A stretch of 64,000 nt of DNA from the NCBI GenBank assembly GCA_037833965.1, contig AP031351.1, forward strand, positions 3,484,501 to 3,548,500, in the 5' to 3' direction. The notes under the pieces are model-generated. The model searched no databases. It was not told where the DNA came from and saw only the letters and a list, made by a program, of their open reading frames with translations. The stretch is from Marchantia polymorpha subsp. ruderalis. Its lineage: Eukaryota > Streptophyta > Marchantiopsida > Marchantiales > Marchantiaceae. Made by a program: the position numbers and the translations under genes. This document shows, piece after piece, positions 38,471 to 49,261 of this stretch. Each line of letters opens with the position of its first letter. Positions within the stretch are counted from its first letter, which is position 1.

Positions 38471-39800
38471 TAACTTTACGGCTCCAGTCCAAGTTCGAGA
38501 ACAGGCTTCGTTTTGGAGCTCAAGTCCGAATATAGAGAGTCCAGCGTACAGAGTCTAAGTTTAAGACCGATCCCGAATGCCGAGCTCGGTGGCTAATATA
38601 GAGAACAGCGTAACCAACATTTGAAAATGCCAAGGCCCGTGTCGCAGAACGCTTGCTTTGAGCTTCCTCGGGGCCCTTCTCCCTCACGAGTAAGAGACAC
38701 CAAGATGGGCATTTGAGGACTTCGAAGGAAAACTCCGTAGAGGAGCCCGGGGGAAGAGCTTAACGGTCAAGCTTCTGGACAATTTGACTGGGTGTAAAAG
38801 TCAAGCCAGTTTTATCTCGTGGGTAGATTCATGAGGGATCTGGCGAGTCAATCTGTACGAACAGCACTGACTGGCCACCTCGGTCACTGTCAGTCGCAAA
38901 ACATGTAGGGCCGGTCCCTGTTGGTGTCGGGCTCAAGTACACCTACTTTTCCCAAGCCATTCACGGCGCGTGTGAGAGCATCCCGAGAGTGAACTCATCG
39001 TCTCTCTGTAGCACAAGACTCAACTGTACAGTGTGTGGTACTTACTATACCTTCTGCTGGAGTCCCGGCGTGTCAGTCGAGAATATTGATTTAATCTACT
39101 GCGTAGTACGTTCCTTAATCTCAATATAAAATTTGGACACTCAATATGCTTATTGAGCCTTAAGTTTCTTCGAATGAACGCAAAAACATCAGTGCTTACC
39201 AATAATTTTTATTTTTATGACTTGCACATTTCTCATGGCTCTTAGTTATCGACGCTGCCACGCTGGAAATTATTTTCTTCTGCCGTAAGTATTATTTGAG
39301 AAGGGGGGACCGAGTAAGGCTGTAATCATTTGGGTAAGTCTACAAACTGAACAGTTGGCTCAGCTCATCCTAGTCGGACAAATAGTGCGATTGTGAAAAG
39401 CTACCCGCACCGCCAAAATAGAAGGACTTGATCAATTCCCATGCAAAGTAGATGTACTATACTCGTAAAAGGTTTATGTAGTGTGGTCCTTCTACGTGAA
39501 GCCGCCATCAATTCGATGCAACGCTATCCAGCTTTGCATCGTTGTTGCACAGCCCCAACCCATGAGATCGTTCGTTGCGCGAATGTAACAATCCCAAAAC
39601 TTGATTATCTTGGCTGCATAATGTTAAATCCCCTCCTTTCGTTCTGATTCCATTCCCTCTCGTTATTGATACTGGAGAGAAAATGGTGCTATAAATTATT
39701 GAATTGTGGTGAATAAAATCAAATCAAGGGATTCTAACAAAGTTTGTGCAATCAATCAAGAAGTTATGATAAACGTGTTATTTCTGAAATCATACATTGA
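38471..39800. other. Intergenic, nothing recognised
   Basis: Balanced composition to about 39.1 kb, then AT-rich. Only short open frames are present; I see no exon, RNA gene or repeat I can name. Confidence 0.4.
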
Positions 39801-39962
39801 AACAAATTGACATGTTCATGTATATTGATAGTATTTAACTCATGCCTTGAGGTTAATATCGTTAGGCTTGTAAAGGTCGCTACAGTTAGGGTTTCTATTA
39901 CTATAGGAGAGAGTTGGTGTTACCCCATTTCAGAACTTCTTGATCATTCATTGGAGAGAAAG

Positions 39963-40060
39963 AGAGAGATCTTCTACTCACGTTGGCTATGGGTATGGAG
40001 TAAAGTTTGTTGATTATACTTTTGAATCAGACATAATGACTTAGAATACAATCCTTCCTA
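39963..40060 (+). repeat. LTR-like repeat, left copy
   Basis: The segment around CACGTTGGCTATGGGTATGG with the following TAAAG...TTATACTTTTG is a diverged direct copy of 46,421-46,520 (CATGTTGGCTATGGATGTTAAG...TTATACTTTTTT). With copia integrase/RNase H remnants lying between the two copies, the simplest reading is the decayed ends of one LTR retrotransposon. Exact LTR borders are not resolvable by eye. Confidence 0.45.
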
Positions 40061-40344
40061 ACAAGCAAACCTTTGAGTCATTGAGTAGTTTTCAAAAGTT
40101 CCTTGTGAAAATGAGTTCGTAATTCAGCCACATGATTTAGTGTTTTTTCTTAAATTCAATCAATTTATGTTCTAGCTCTTTGAGATTCCGATCATTGTGA
40201 GACAAATTTTATCAAAAACGAGATTATGAGTCGTACGTTATGAGCATTTGAACTTTAGAATTTGATGTAGGCTGCCATGAAATTTAGTTCAAATTTTTAG
40301 TTCATCCGATCTTCAATTTTGTTTTTTTAACTATTCACCATTTG

Positions 40345-40945
40345 ACTTGAGGAGTTTTGTGAGCATTGTATTATGGTCAAGCAAGAGAGAATCATTTTTG
40401 GTGTTGGAATCCATAATTCCACAAAAATTCTTGAATATATACAAATTGATGTGGGAAGATACTCTTTGGTTGCCTCACTTCCTGAAAAATGGTAGTATGT
40501 ATCTTTTGTAGTTGATTATTAAAGATTTACATGTGTCTACTTTCTCAAAAAAAGAACAAGTTCTTTGCAAAGTTTAAGAATGAAGATCCGAGGTGAAGAC
40601 TTAAGGTGAAAAGAAAGTAAACATCCTAAATGTAACGGTGAGATATTATGAAATAACATCTAAGAAATGTCATTTTCTTGGATGTACTATTGATGTGAAA
40701 GGTTATCGACTATGGAATTCTGTAACTTGTAAATTTTTTCTTCCACGATATGTGTTTTTAATGAACCAAGAACATTGAAAGAGAAAAATTGTATCATGTA
40801 GCATTAATAACAGTTACAAAAGAGTAAATTTGATTGAACAAGCTTATCACAAAGATGGAATTGAAACAAGATATTGTAAGTCTCTATGTGATAATCAAAG
40901 TGTTTATCATCTTTCAAGTTAACCAAGTTATGAGTAGTAAAGCAT
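40345..40945 (+). pseudogene. Ty1/copia polyprotein remnant (GAG-pre-integrase, integrase, RNase H pieces)
   Basis: Reading across several stops and shifts on the plus strand gives four motifs in copia order. EEFCEHCIMVKQERIIFGV is the zinc-binding GAG-pre-integrase signature, followed by ILEYIQIDV. Next come VDY-RFTCVYFLKK (integrase 'DDYSR..WVYFLK') and CHFLGCTIDVKGYRLWN ('FLGYS...KGYRLWDP'). Around 40,880-40,925 LCDNQSVYHLSS matches the RNase H 'CDNQSAIHL..NP'. The reverse transcriptase between integrase and RNase H is missing. Stops in every segment make this a dead copy. Confidence 0.75.
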
Positions 40946-41070
40946 ACCTCTTTAAATTTGGCAAACGTCTCCTTGAATGTCGAAAGTTCCGAATGTAAGT
41001 GTGTCGAGGACGTAAAAAATAAAACAGCAAAATTTTGTGAACGTAGAGTTTATGGCATAAACTTTATGTT

Positions 41071-41890
41071 GTAAGTGTAAAGTGTAAACAGGCTTTGGCG
41101 AAGTTGAACGCGCACACAAGTCACTTCGCAAAAATGGTGGTGTCAGTCACCAAGTCGCTGGCAAACTTGAAAGCTCGCGACACGCCATTTCAAGCAAAGC
41201 ATGAAGTTAAGTACAGCCTCAAGGTGATATCCCCGGACACGAACGGTGTCATTGACCGTGTTCAATGCAAGTTCTGTCGTTTCCATGGCCGGAAGCAGAT
41301 TCTTGATGCCAAACGCAAGCGTATCCATTATACTCTTTGCACCACCTTACCGAGCGGACAACTATCAAATTCATCACAAAGAGGCTCACATGGGTAAGTG
41401 GACTGATTACAAGGCAATCATGTTCGAGGACAAGAAAGGTTTACTCAACAAGGGTCCGGAGTTCAAGAAAACGTCGTTTCCCTTCAACGACGCAAGCTCC
41501 ACTTTGATATTCACCATAAGTGCGCACATTGTCAAAGTTCTGATTGGCGAGCTGTTTTTCAACTTTGAGGACGAAACAATCTTGGCCAAGACAGCGCTGA
41601 AGCTATTGCGGCGTAAGGAGAACGACAGCTACAACGCCAAGATCAAGATGCCGCTTAGGTACCGGCTTGCGATTCAGCACACGTCAGCCGTGCTTTAGTT
41701 CAGGCATATCACCACCGTCATTCAACAACATCAAATGCTCACCAAAGATGCAAAATTGACTGGGGTGACTGATGCTTTGGTTAGTAGCTAAGTCCGTATT
41801 CTTGTTACAGTCACCTTGCAGCATATCAGCAATCTGATGGAAAACCTGCACACTAATCTGACTTATCTAGCACTAGAAGTATATTCCAGG
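41071..41890 (+). pseudogene. Frameshifted BED/hAT-type transposon reading frame (orphan fragment)
   Basis: Two overlapping plus-strand frames (41,095-41,397 and 41,246-41,698) read as one protein broken by a +1 shift near 41,330. It contains VQCKFCRFHGRKQILDAKRK, then APPYRADNYQIHHKEAHMGKW, i.e. C-x2-C followed by H-x-x-x-H-x-K-W. This is a zinc-finger layout I associate with BED-like N-termini of hAT-related proteins, notably in oomycetes. Downstream, after a stop at 41,696-41,698, frames such as LALEVYSRQNSLTC suggest the start of a transposase core that ends abruptly near 41.9 kb. The block is GC-richer than its flanks. The family link is from memory and moderate in strength. Confidence 0.5.
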
Positions 41891-41963
41891 CAAAACAGTT
41901 TGACTTGTTGACGTGTCTGTAGGAATAAAGAATTGCGCATTTTGTTGATGCATGAAAATCCAT

Positions 41964-42001
41964 CATGCTTTATTACTACATGTGTGTAGTAATAAAGCAT
42001 G
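41964..42001. repeat. Perfect 17-bp-arm hairpin next to the hAT left end
   Basis: CATGCTTTATTACTACA at 41,964-41,980 is exactly complementary to TGTAGTAATAAAGCATG at 41,985-42,001, with a TGTG loop. It ends 17 bp before the hAT terminus at 42,019. A diverged copy of the right arm and flank lies near 41,917-41,943 (GAATAAAG..TTGCGCATTTT). Confidence 0.8.
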
Positions 42002-42313
42002 CGCATTTGGTAAACTTCCAGTGTTTTGTCTAGGCTTATTTCTAAAATGCCACTTGTGGTTCCTCCGAGGAATTAATATTGAAACTGCCATGCTTGTGAC
42101 GGTTGGATACCCACTTATTATTTTTGTTCCAGATACATGTGGCATTTTGGTTGCATTGCCTTAAATTTATGCCGCCACGGCTAGCTGTGGCGCTTTGGTT
42201 GGCTTTCATCAAAATCTTGCCGCCATAGGCAAATTTTCTACACATAGAGAAGTCAGACACATTCCTAGGTGCATTTGTTGTACCAGTTTAACCCGCTTGA
42301 CTTTCGACACCTA

Positions 42314-44900
42314 CTAGTACATGCGGCGGTCTTGGGCTGCCTCCCATTTCGCCAACGCAACTAGATATGGAAAGTTGTGCATTGTGTACGACAATCGCCC
42401 CACTCGAACGCATACATTGAGGTGCTTTGGCCCTAGGCAATTGCGCTTTTCATTTTTGACGTAGTTCAAAGCAGAGAACACATGCTCATTCTCCACAGAG
42501 CATATTGGGATAACTAGCATAAGTGTTGCCAACTTGCAGAAAGCACTCAATGTGTTCGACAGGATGTCATTTCCTAGGATACCGTTCCAAAATGATTGGG
42601 TTGTGCCCATATGGCTACACTCCTTCACAGCATTTTGCATGAGAGACTTGAAGCTATACTCCAGCAACTTTATCTTGGTATGATCTACTAAGGCTGACAC
42701 TTCTTTCTTATTGGCTAGTTTGGTGATCTTCCCCTATTTGTTGTACAAGAGTTTAGCTTGATATCAATATCTTCATGAGAAGGCTTCTTTAGTCAATAGG
42801 CTGGCTGCAAAACAGCAAAAACCTCAAGCACTTCAATCCAAGGAAATCTCCTTTTGAGATCAGCCACTAACAGCTTGATAGAGTTTGTAGCTAATTTCTT
42901 TGCACGACCCTGAGCTGCATGACAGCCGCTCTCAGTCACCATGGTAATTTCTGTGTGCCGATTTGCCCCAGCCTGAGACACTGTGAATGTGTTGGTGATG
43001 TCGTGCATGGGCACATCATACTCCTTGGCATTGGTGTCAAACTGCAAAGTGTCATCATCACTCCAACAAAACGGGCTAAGCTTTCTACCCTCTCCGACAT
43101 CAATCAGCTCAACAAAGTCCTTTCACACTTTGATTGTGAACATCTTGTCGCCCTCTAAGTATTCCTGCTTCAATGCCATTGATGTGTCGTCAACCGGGAC
43201 AAGCAGCTGATCAAACAGCACCAAGATGTGCTGACAGAACTTGCTGAGGTACTGCAACAACTCGAACTGCCGCATGAAGATCCGGCTGCCAAGCATAGTA
43301 TCAATCTCCATGAACTTCGCATATAGCTTTTCAGCAGCTAGCTTGGTTTTCTTGTTTGAATCTTTGGAGGTCATGTCATCTTTGAAGTCATGTTATCAAT
43401 CTTTAGAGGTCATGAGGGATGCATACTCCGTGATGATGTTCGACAAGCAGCCCTTCATAGATAGCCACCTAGCATCATGCACGCGTAGCATGCTCAACCC
43501 GTGTGTGTTGCAAGCATCTGCATGGTACTTAGAGCCAGCTCAACGTTGAGAGTATCTAACAAAGTACGAATGATCATCCTTAATAGCTGCCTCGATTTGT
43601 ACGTATAGAGCATCCTTGGTGATCACACCATCCACAAGAGCAGTGTTATGGACTGCACAATGAATTGGCAACATGGCGGGAGCCACCTGGATGACGAGCT
43701 ACGTTGCTACCCCGACATGGTATCCCATCATGATAGACACACCATCACTGCCAAACGCAACAAGCTTGAGACTCAAATTCTTTCTAGACATGGTTAACAC
43801 ATTTTGGACAAACGCTAGCAGTGCTTTGGTTAGAGACATAGCGTTGGTATTGATGAGTGGTTGAGACTCAAATCCTCCCTAAACATGCCTAACACATTTT
43901 GGACAAACGCTAACAGTGCTTTGGTAAGAGACGTAGCGTTGGTATTGATGAGTGGTTGAAGGATGAGGAATTCAAACCTGCGCTTGCCGTTCTTGATGAA
44001 TAAGATCTCCAGGGACATATACTCAGTAAGATCACATGCACTGATGTCATCGATGGTGAGAGCAATGACGGGGTAGGCATTCACACGACGCTTGAACTTC
44101 TTTAATATGACTGCACCTAGGGCATTAGGCATTTCCCAGCTTGAAACATTTGTTGGGAGGTGCCAATATGTTTGCAGCCGACAGCACGGAACAAGTCCGC
44201 GATATCAAAAAAGCTGCAAACGAAATGAATGCATGTAAGCCACAGTTCAACTAAGCTTTGAGTAACAACAAGAGCGTTGTTTTCTAGAGGCAGCAGGTTG
44301 CACATCTCATATAGAGACCGGGTGTACTACTAGTAACAACCCACAACAAAGACTTACTTGCTCATTGGATTGCCCTTGAGCAAAAGGTAGACAATTGCTT
44401 GAAGTTGCACTAGCTTCTTGCATTTTGCACCGTCATGGGTGGCGTTGATTGTAGCCTGAATGTATGGTAGCTAGAGTTGACGGAAGGGGCTGAAGCAGCA
44501 AGACAATGTTAGCAGCTTGAACACTAGGAAGCGGGGTCCAATGGCAAAAGGCAGAAGCAAAAGCAATTCAAATCTGCCAGACATGGGAGCACCCAGTGGG
44601 GTTCATACCGTGCAGCTTCTTCGAGGTCCATCTTCTTGCATTGAATCTGGATGTTCTTATGAGTTGTTGTGTTAGTGTGTGTTTTCCAGGTGTTAAGCTT
44701 GAGCATAGATGTGTCGATTGCAAGAACACTTTAAAACCAGCTCTTCTACACACCTCATAGTGCGCAACCTTTGTAGTGTTGTTGAAATGTAGCCAGGTGT
44801 ACAAGATAGTCGAGATTGATTTGAACTACCGGTTGGCGTCTGTTGCAGCATGATCACACTTTGATTTCTTTGCAGCCTGTTGGTTCTCAGTAACAAGTGT
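42314..44900 (-). pseudogene. Degraded hAT transposase (zinc-finger protein 862-like)
   Basis: The pieces lie in order on the minus strand but in different frames. A BED-finger-like stretch (WLHFNNTTKVAHYEVC) lies near 44.8 kb. A segment at about 43,830-44,132 (IALTIDDISACDLTEYMSLE) corresponds to the first catalytic-Asp region of the RNase H-like fold. Near 43,560-43,760 LVAFGSDGVSIMMGYHVGVA and PIHCAVHNTALV continue the fold. Helical parts follow at 43,123-43,374 and 42,793-43,047. The C-terminal hAT dimerisation domain is at 42,314-42,700 (CKLATLMLVIPICSVENEHV, NYVKNEKRNCLGPKHLNV). Several frameshifts and a 95-bp internal duplication show it is not functional. Confidence 0.85.
43768..43957. 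repeat. 95-bp tandem duplication inside the hAT transposase
   Basis: Units 43,768-43,862 and 43,863-43,957 both begin GAGACTCAAAT and end TATTGATGAGTGGTT, with only scattered differences (for example TTTGGTTAGAGACATAG versus TTTGGTAAGAGACGTAG). 95 is not a multiple of three, so the duplication itself shifts the transposase frame. Confidence 0.85.
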
Positions 44901-45793
44901 ATGGGTAGCAGCACCATGTGTACCATGGACTACAACAGGTGTAGCAGCCTGATCTAGTGCGGTTGGTTGAGAGCTGTCAAGCTGAATGCTGGGGCCAGCT
45001 GCCATATCAAGGATGGGAACATTGGCTGACTTAGCAGCGTTTGAACCTATCGTGGTGTTCTGCTGATTCTAGTCGTCTTGCATCACGTAGATCACATAAT
45101 TCTCAATTTGAACCAAGTCTTATGGGAGACGGCAACCAACACACAGCTCGAGAGTTAACTCAAGAGATGTTCTCACCGTTGATGTTTTACGACAATAACC
45201 TCACAGGTCACAAGATAGTCACAGATTGTCTGCCAAAGATGCCCAAGTACTTGCTTGGAACTGCTTTCACTGAAAGGGGACGGCATGGGCGGTTGATACG
45301 CTTACCACCATCAATCAGAACGCAAGCTATCACAACAAGAGATCGACAGATAGCCCAAACAAACATTCTTTTGCCCTTACACTGCATTTGAAACAGCAAG
45401 AGCGGGCATCAAAGCCAGTAATCTAACTAAGGTCCGCACATTGTTGGAGAAGGTATGACTGCCGCATATATATTCAGGTCACAGACGGCAGACTTTACCG
45501 ACTTTGAGCTATGATGCGGGGTTTTTGAAACTTCATTGCCAAGCGTCACCGCCATCTGTTGAACGGACCTAGTTTTTAACAGCCACCGTCGTTGTGTACT
45601 GGAATGCACTAGCATGCAAACTCACTCCAAAGTAAACGGCCAGATGTGGCAGCAGTCTTTGGCTGCATTATTTTTCAAAAGTCAGATTGCTACGGCCGAA
45701 GGCCGCCACAATTAGTTCAAAATCGCCACATTTCAGGCTGAATTAATTAGAAATCGCCACATTGGCGGTTAACCGCCACGAAACAAAACACTG

Positions 45794-46420
45794 TTAACTT
45801 CAGCCAGTGCCAAATTTAAGACCAAGTGTCATGTTGAAATTAGCTTATTCTTGGTAGATTCGGAGTTTGCCAATTTTATGTAGGTCTGTAGTAAAGTGGA
45901 GCATATTAACATTTGATACCATTTTTTTCAACAAGCTTCTCAAGATTAACGGTACACTCAATCTTGAGAATGCTTTTATCAAAATAATTCTTTTGGAGAA
46001 TGTTAAGATTGAAAATGTTACTCTTAGATAGAACAAGTAGTTAGATCTAAAACATATCTAGTTTCTATAAAGGTTTTACTGTACCCTTTATAGGCTAAGG
46101 CTTAATTTTAGTAAATACTTGTTTACATAAGAGTCTATGTTTTAGATCTCCTTCTACTTCTTGCAAGTAGAATATATGCTTAGTGGAAATTTGAAACACA
46201 AAACATGAATCAAAAGAGAGATAGTTAAAAGTTAAGTCATGACTTGAGCTTACTATGATTAGGTTTGTATATTTCATTGTGATTAGGATTTGTACTAGAT
46301 CTAGGAAGAGTTTTAAGTTAGAATTTCTACTAGATCACCAAATCCACTTTAGAGCTTCTTGCTCATTTGTTAGAAAGCATTTCGTGGGAGATGTAATTCT
46401 CACGAAATGCTTTTTAACAT
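45794..46420 (+). other. Flank between the hAT element and the right LTR-like copy
   Basis: AT-rich sequence with no intact frame. From about 46,003 (TGTTAAGATTGAAAATG, preceded by a purine stretch TTTTGGAGAA) it may be the start of the right copia LTR, with a polypurine tract just upstream. At about 46,376-46,412 an inverted repeat (AGCATTTCGTG / CACGAAATGCT) lies inside this presumed LTR. The LTR reading is an inference. Confidence 0.3.
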
Positions 46421-46520
46421 GAGAGATATACTACTCATGTTGGCTATGGATGTTAAGTAAAGTTTTGACATTATACTTTTTTACTCTAACATAGTGATTC
46501 ATGGTTTAGAGTTATTCCTT
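46421..46520 (+). repeat. LTR-like repeat, right copy
   Basis: Diverged direct copy of 39,963-40,060 with the shared core GTTGGCTATGG followed by TAAAGTTT and TTATACTTTT. Together the two copies bracket the copia remnant, the BED-like orphan and the hAT insertion. Confidence 0.45.
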
Positions 46521-47809
46521 TTATATATGATAATCATCTCAAAGATGGTTTCTTGTGATGCAATATGTAATTAATTTTTTTTTTCACCAAATCATTATCT
46601 ATAATTTTTAATTCTACGTGTGATATAAAATTAAATATTATGATTTTAGTCTACATCATACAATACTAAACTAAGTATTGTTTAAAGTTGACAATATTGG
46701 TATTTTTCAAGAAAAAATACAGTTTTACAAATTAAAATTTATTTTTTATTTTTTATTTTATAAATTTTAATATTTATTTAAATATAATTAGATATCTAAT
46801 TATATCAACTGGATATCAATATATGTGTAATAAATATTTTTTAAATGTAATTCGAGTTGAATGAACAAAGCCCACATAATTTGTAAAAAATCCTTAGTTC
46901 TTATAAAAACACAGGTTTTGATTATATGAAAAAATAATTGTAAAATTATTTTCATTTCATTAGTTTCATTTGTTTAAAAGAATATTAGAGTACAAATTGA
47001 CAGATTTGACTTTTTTAGAATATATGTTCAGGTTGAGTTATTTATAACAAGCCTGAACTCAAATCTTGTTGCAAATTTCATGAGAAAAAGGCAGTCTGTA
47101 GTTATTATCCAAATAATTTTCATAAAAAAATGGCATAAGGAAGAAACTTAGGTGATATTTGAACAATAGAATGATTATATTTCAATTTTAGAAGAATTTT
47201 TTAAAATTATCTATATCTTATTGCAAACATACAAAAAGTAAGTCAAATAAAATTTTTTCGCAATTTATGTTACACCGAAAAAGTGTTGAATGATGCCATG
47301 TGTACATCTTTTATGTAATTTTTATTAAACCTTAGAGGATCTTTCTCGTTGATTGAAAATTTGGCGTCTATAGCTACAGCGCATTTGAAGTAAACCGGGA
47401 TTCATTTCATTTACCAAGACGTGCGAAAACTTTTGGATCTGCATGGTAGTAGGAAATGAGATCGGATGGTGTGATTCACATACATCTGACTAGGGAGGAT
47501 CGGAGCTCGAGATGGCAGTTAAGAAGAGACAACTTCCGATCAATCCTCCCCACAAGCGGACGGGCATTGCAACAGGTCTAGGGACAGTGGTGCACGAACG
47601 CATTTAAAGAGAGTCGAGAATCCATGAATAACGTAAAGAAATGAGTTGGATTCGCTTGGAGATTCGAGGTATGAAGGTTCCAACAAGGCTAAGGATCTCC
47701 TTCAACCGCTACCGAATGCTTGGGGTTCAGCAGAATCGGAAGTTCTGACTGAGGATCCTACTTTCTTCTAGCCGGGGAAATTTTCGACACCGAGACAATC
47801 TTCAATGGT
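46521..47809. other. AT-rich spacer and probable 3' UTR of the intronless gene
   Basis: 46.5-47.35 kb is very AT-rich with nothing recognisable. 47.4-47.8 kb has balanced composition and probably holds the 3' untranslated region of the downstream minus-strand gene. Confidence 0.4.
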
Positions 47810-49261
47810 TCACGTTAGCAAGGTGCGGCCAATAACTTGCGTTGGCGATCGACAGCCCAACAGATTGTGAGCTCCTCTGTAAACCCAACGTTCAAACCAC
47901 AGCAACTGCTCAAAATGACGGCTCGGTGCAACAGAGGCCGTTTGATTTGTGCAAGAGCAGCAGCCGAACGTATGGTATCTCAAACTACTGAGAAAGGAGG
48001 GTAAGCAAGCGAGCACTAAGATGGTAACGAAGGCACTCAACAAGGCAATCTCAACTGCCACCTTGAGCTTCAAAGCATGTTCAGCACCGCTTCTTCTCAC
48101 GAAGAGATCTAGCTCTTGCTCCTCGCCGTTGTTGGTATCTGGAGTATACAGCGCATTGTAAAACGAAGAGATGCGATTTCTGTCAGAGAAGGGCAGAAGC
48201 TCGTTGCAATTATTCAGGCCTTTCTCGCTCAGGGATGGACTGGCGCTACTCTCACTCTCTACGTTGCTCCCTTCAAAAGTCGAAAGAAGCGTGTCGTTTG
48301 CGTTCTCCCGTGCTTCGTCAAGGACCTTGCCCGCGACAATTGCCGTGGCGATGTCGATGTCCACCATCTCAACGAGCAATTCTTCCGTTTCAATGACTGC
48401 TTGTGGCGAATTTTGCGGATGTGATAAGATTCGATCTTCTGTTGAAACATGTTCTTGGAAAGGTGAAGCAGTTCTCTTTTCTGGAACTGCATTTATCATC
48501 TCAGCCGACACATGAGGTGATGCACTTCCATTTTCAGTATCATCGCCTGGTGTTCTTGCTTGGTCCGCCGAAGGAGAGGGCTTTTGGCCATTCCGCAGCA
48601 AAAAATCGTCCTCGCCTTTTCCGGATTGCACAACCTCTTCTGAAAGGAACTTGCCCCGAATATCGTCGTTGTAATCGCCACCACATTCTGACGGAGGAGG
48701 AGCGCTCGCTGTGTTCTTCCTGAAGATTGCAGGTCTTTTGATGTATGGAGGTAATTCTCGTGTTCGAGGAGCAACATACGAAGTGATACAATAGCTTCGA
48801 TCCAATCTGGCGAGGTATGAGCGAGGAGTTGCTGAGCGTGCGGAAATGGGCGTAGGCGGCGTTAAGGAATTCGTCGATAAGGCTGCTGGATTTAAGAAAC
48901 TCGAAGGCGTGGTCCGAGAAGGCGTTTGACTCAAAGGAATCAAAGGCGCATTGCAGTCGCTACACCTAAGTTCGCCGCATTTCCTCGCCTCTCCATCTGC
49001 TTGCTCCGGCGTACTCGGATTTGACGTGACAGACAAGGACCTTGATCTTGACGAGGTTCTGCACTGGCGCCCTGATCTCCCCACGGGAGACTTACTACCA
49101 ACCGTTGAGTAATTGACGTTGTTGGCGGCACATCGTGGATTGCTGCAAGCTAACGTTCTCAAGGGTCCTCTTTTCCACTGTTCGGGAGTCTTCGAAGACC
49201 AATAGGCAGGCAGAGGAACAGATGTAATTCCACCCGTCATGGTCACCGCATCCCACACCAC
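47810..49261 (-). CDS. Unrecognised single-pass membrane protein, intronless, 483 aa
   Basis: One uninterrupted 484-codon frame starts MVWDAVTMTGGITSVPLPAY and ends IGRTLLT. The N-terminal third has Cys pairs (TLACSNPRCAAN and, near residue 105, KCGELRCSDCNAPL). These could form a zinc-ribbon-like site, separated by a Ser/Arg-rich stretch (SRSRSLSVTSNP). The middle is acidic and Ser-rich, apparently disordered. A hydrophobic segment at about residues 401-427 (VAVEIALLSAFVTILVLACL) is followed by a Cys-rich turn (FGCCSC) and an amphipathic tail (EQLLWFERWVYRGAH). There is no obvious signal peptide, so it looks like a protein anchored near its C-terminus. Length, composition and lack of overlap argue for a real gene. 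I cannot name the family or function. Confidence 0.75.
   Translation of the reverse strand: MVWDAVTMTGGITSVPLPAYWSSKTPEQWKRGPLRTLACSNPRCAANNVNYSTVGSKSPVGRSGRQCRTSSRSRSLSVTSNPSTPEQADGEARKCGELRCSDCNAPLIPLSQTPSRTTPSSFLNPAALSTNSLTPPTPISARSATPRSYLARLDRSYCITSYVAPRTRELPPYIKRPAIFRKNTASAPPPSECGGDYNDDIRGKFLSEEVVQSGKGEDDFLLRNGQKPSPSADQARTPGDDTENGSASPHVSAEMINAVPEKRTASPFQEHVSTEDRILSHPQNSPQAVIETEELLVEMVDIDIATAIVAGKVLDEARENANDTLLSTFEGSNVESESSASPSLSEKGLNNCNELLPFSDRNRISSFYNALYTPDTNNGEEQELDLFVRRSGAEHALKLKVAVEIALLSAFVTILVLACLPSFLSSLRYHTFGCCSCTNQTASVAPSRHFEQLLWFERWVYRGAHNLLGCRSPTQVIGRTLLT

Larger units (their letters stand above)
42011..45801 (-). mobile_element. hAT-superfamily DNA transposon, 3775 bp, with TIRs and target-site duplication
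   Basis: The left end is CAGTGTTTTGTCTAG at 42,019. The right end, read inward on the minus strand from 45,793, is CAGTGTTTTGTTTCG, giving imperfect TIRs of about 15 bp that begin CAGTG as in hAT elements. The flanking octamers are TAAACTTC (42,011-42,018) and TTAACTTC (45,794-45,801), an 8-bp target duplication with one mismatch. Both subterminal regions carry many GCCAC/GTGGC motifs (42,048-42,230 and 45,690-45,780), as expected for transposase binding sites. A degraded transposase lies inside on the minus strand. It sits between the copia remnant and the second LTR-like copy. Confidence 0.85.
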
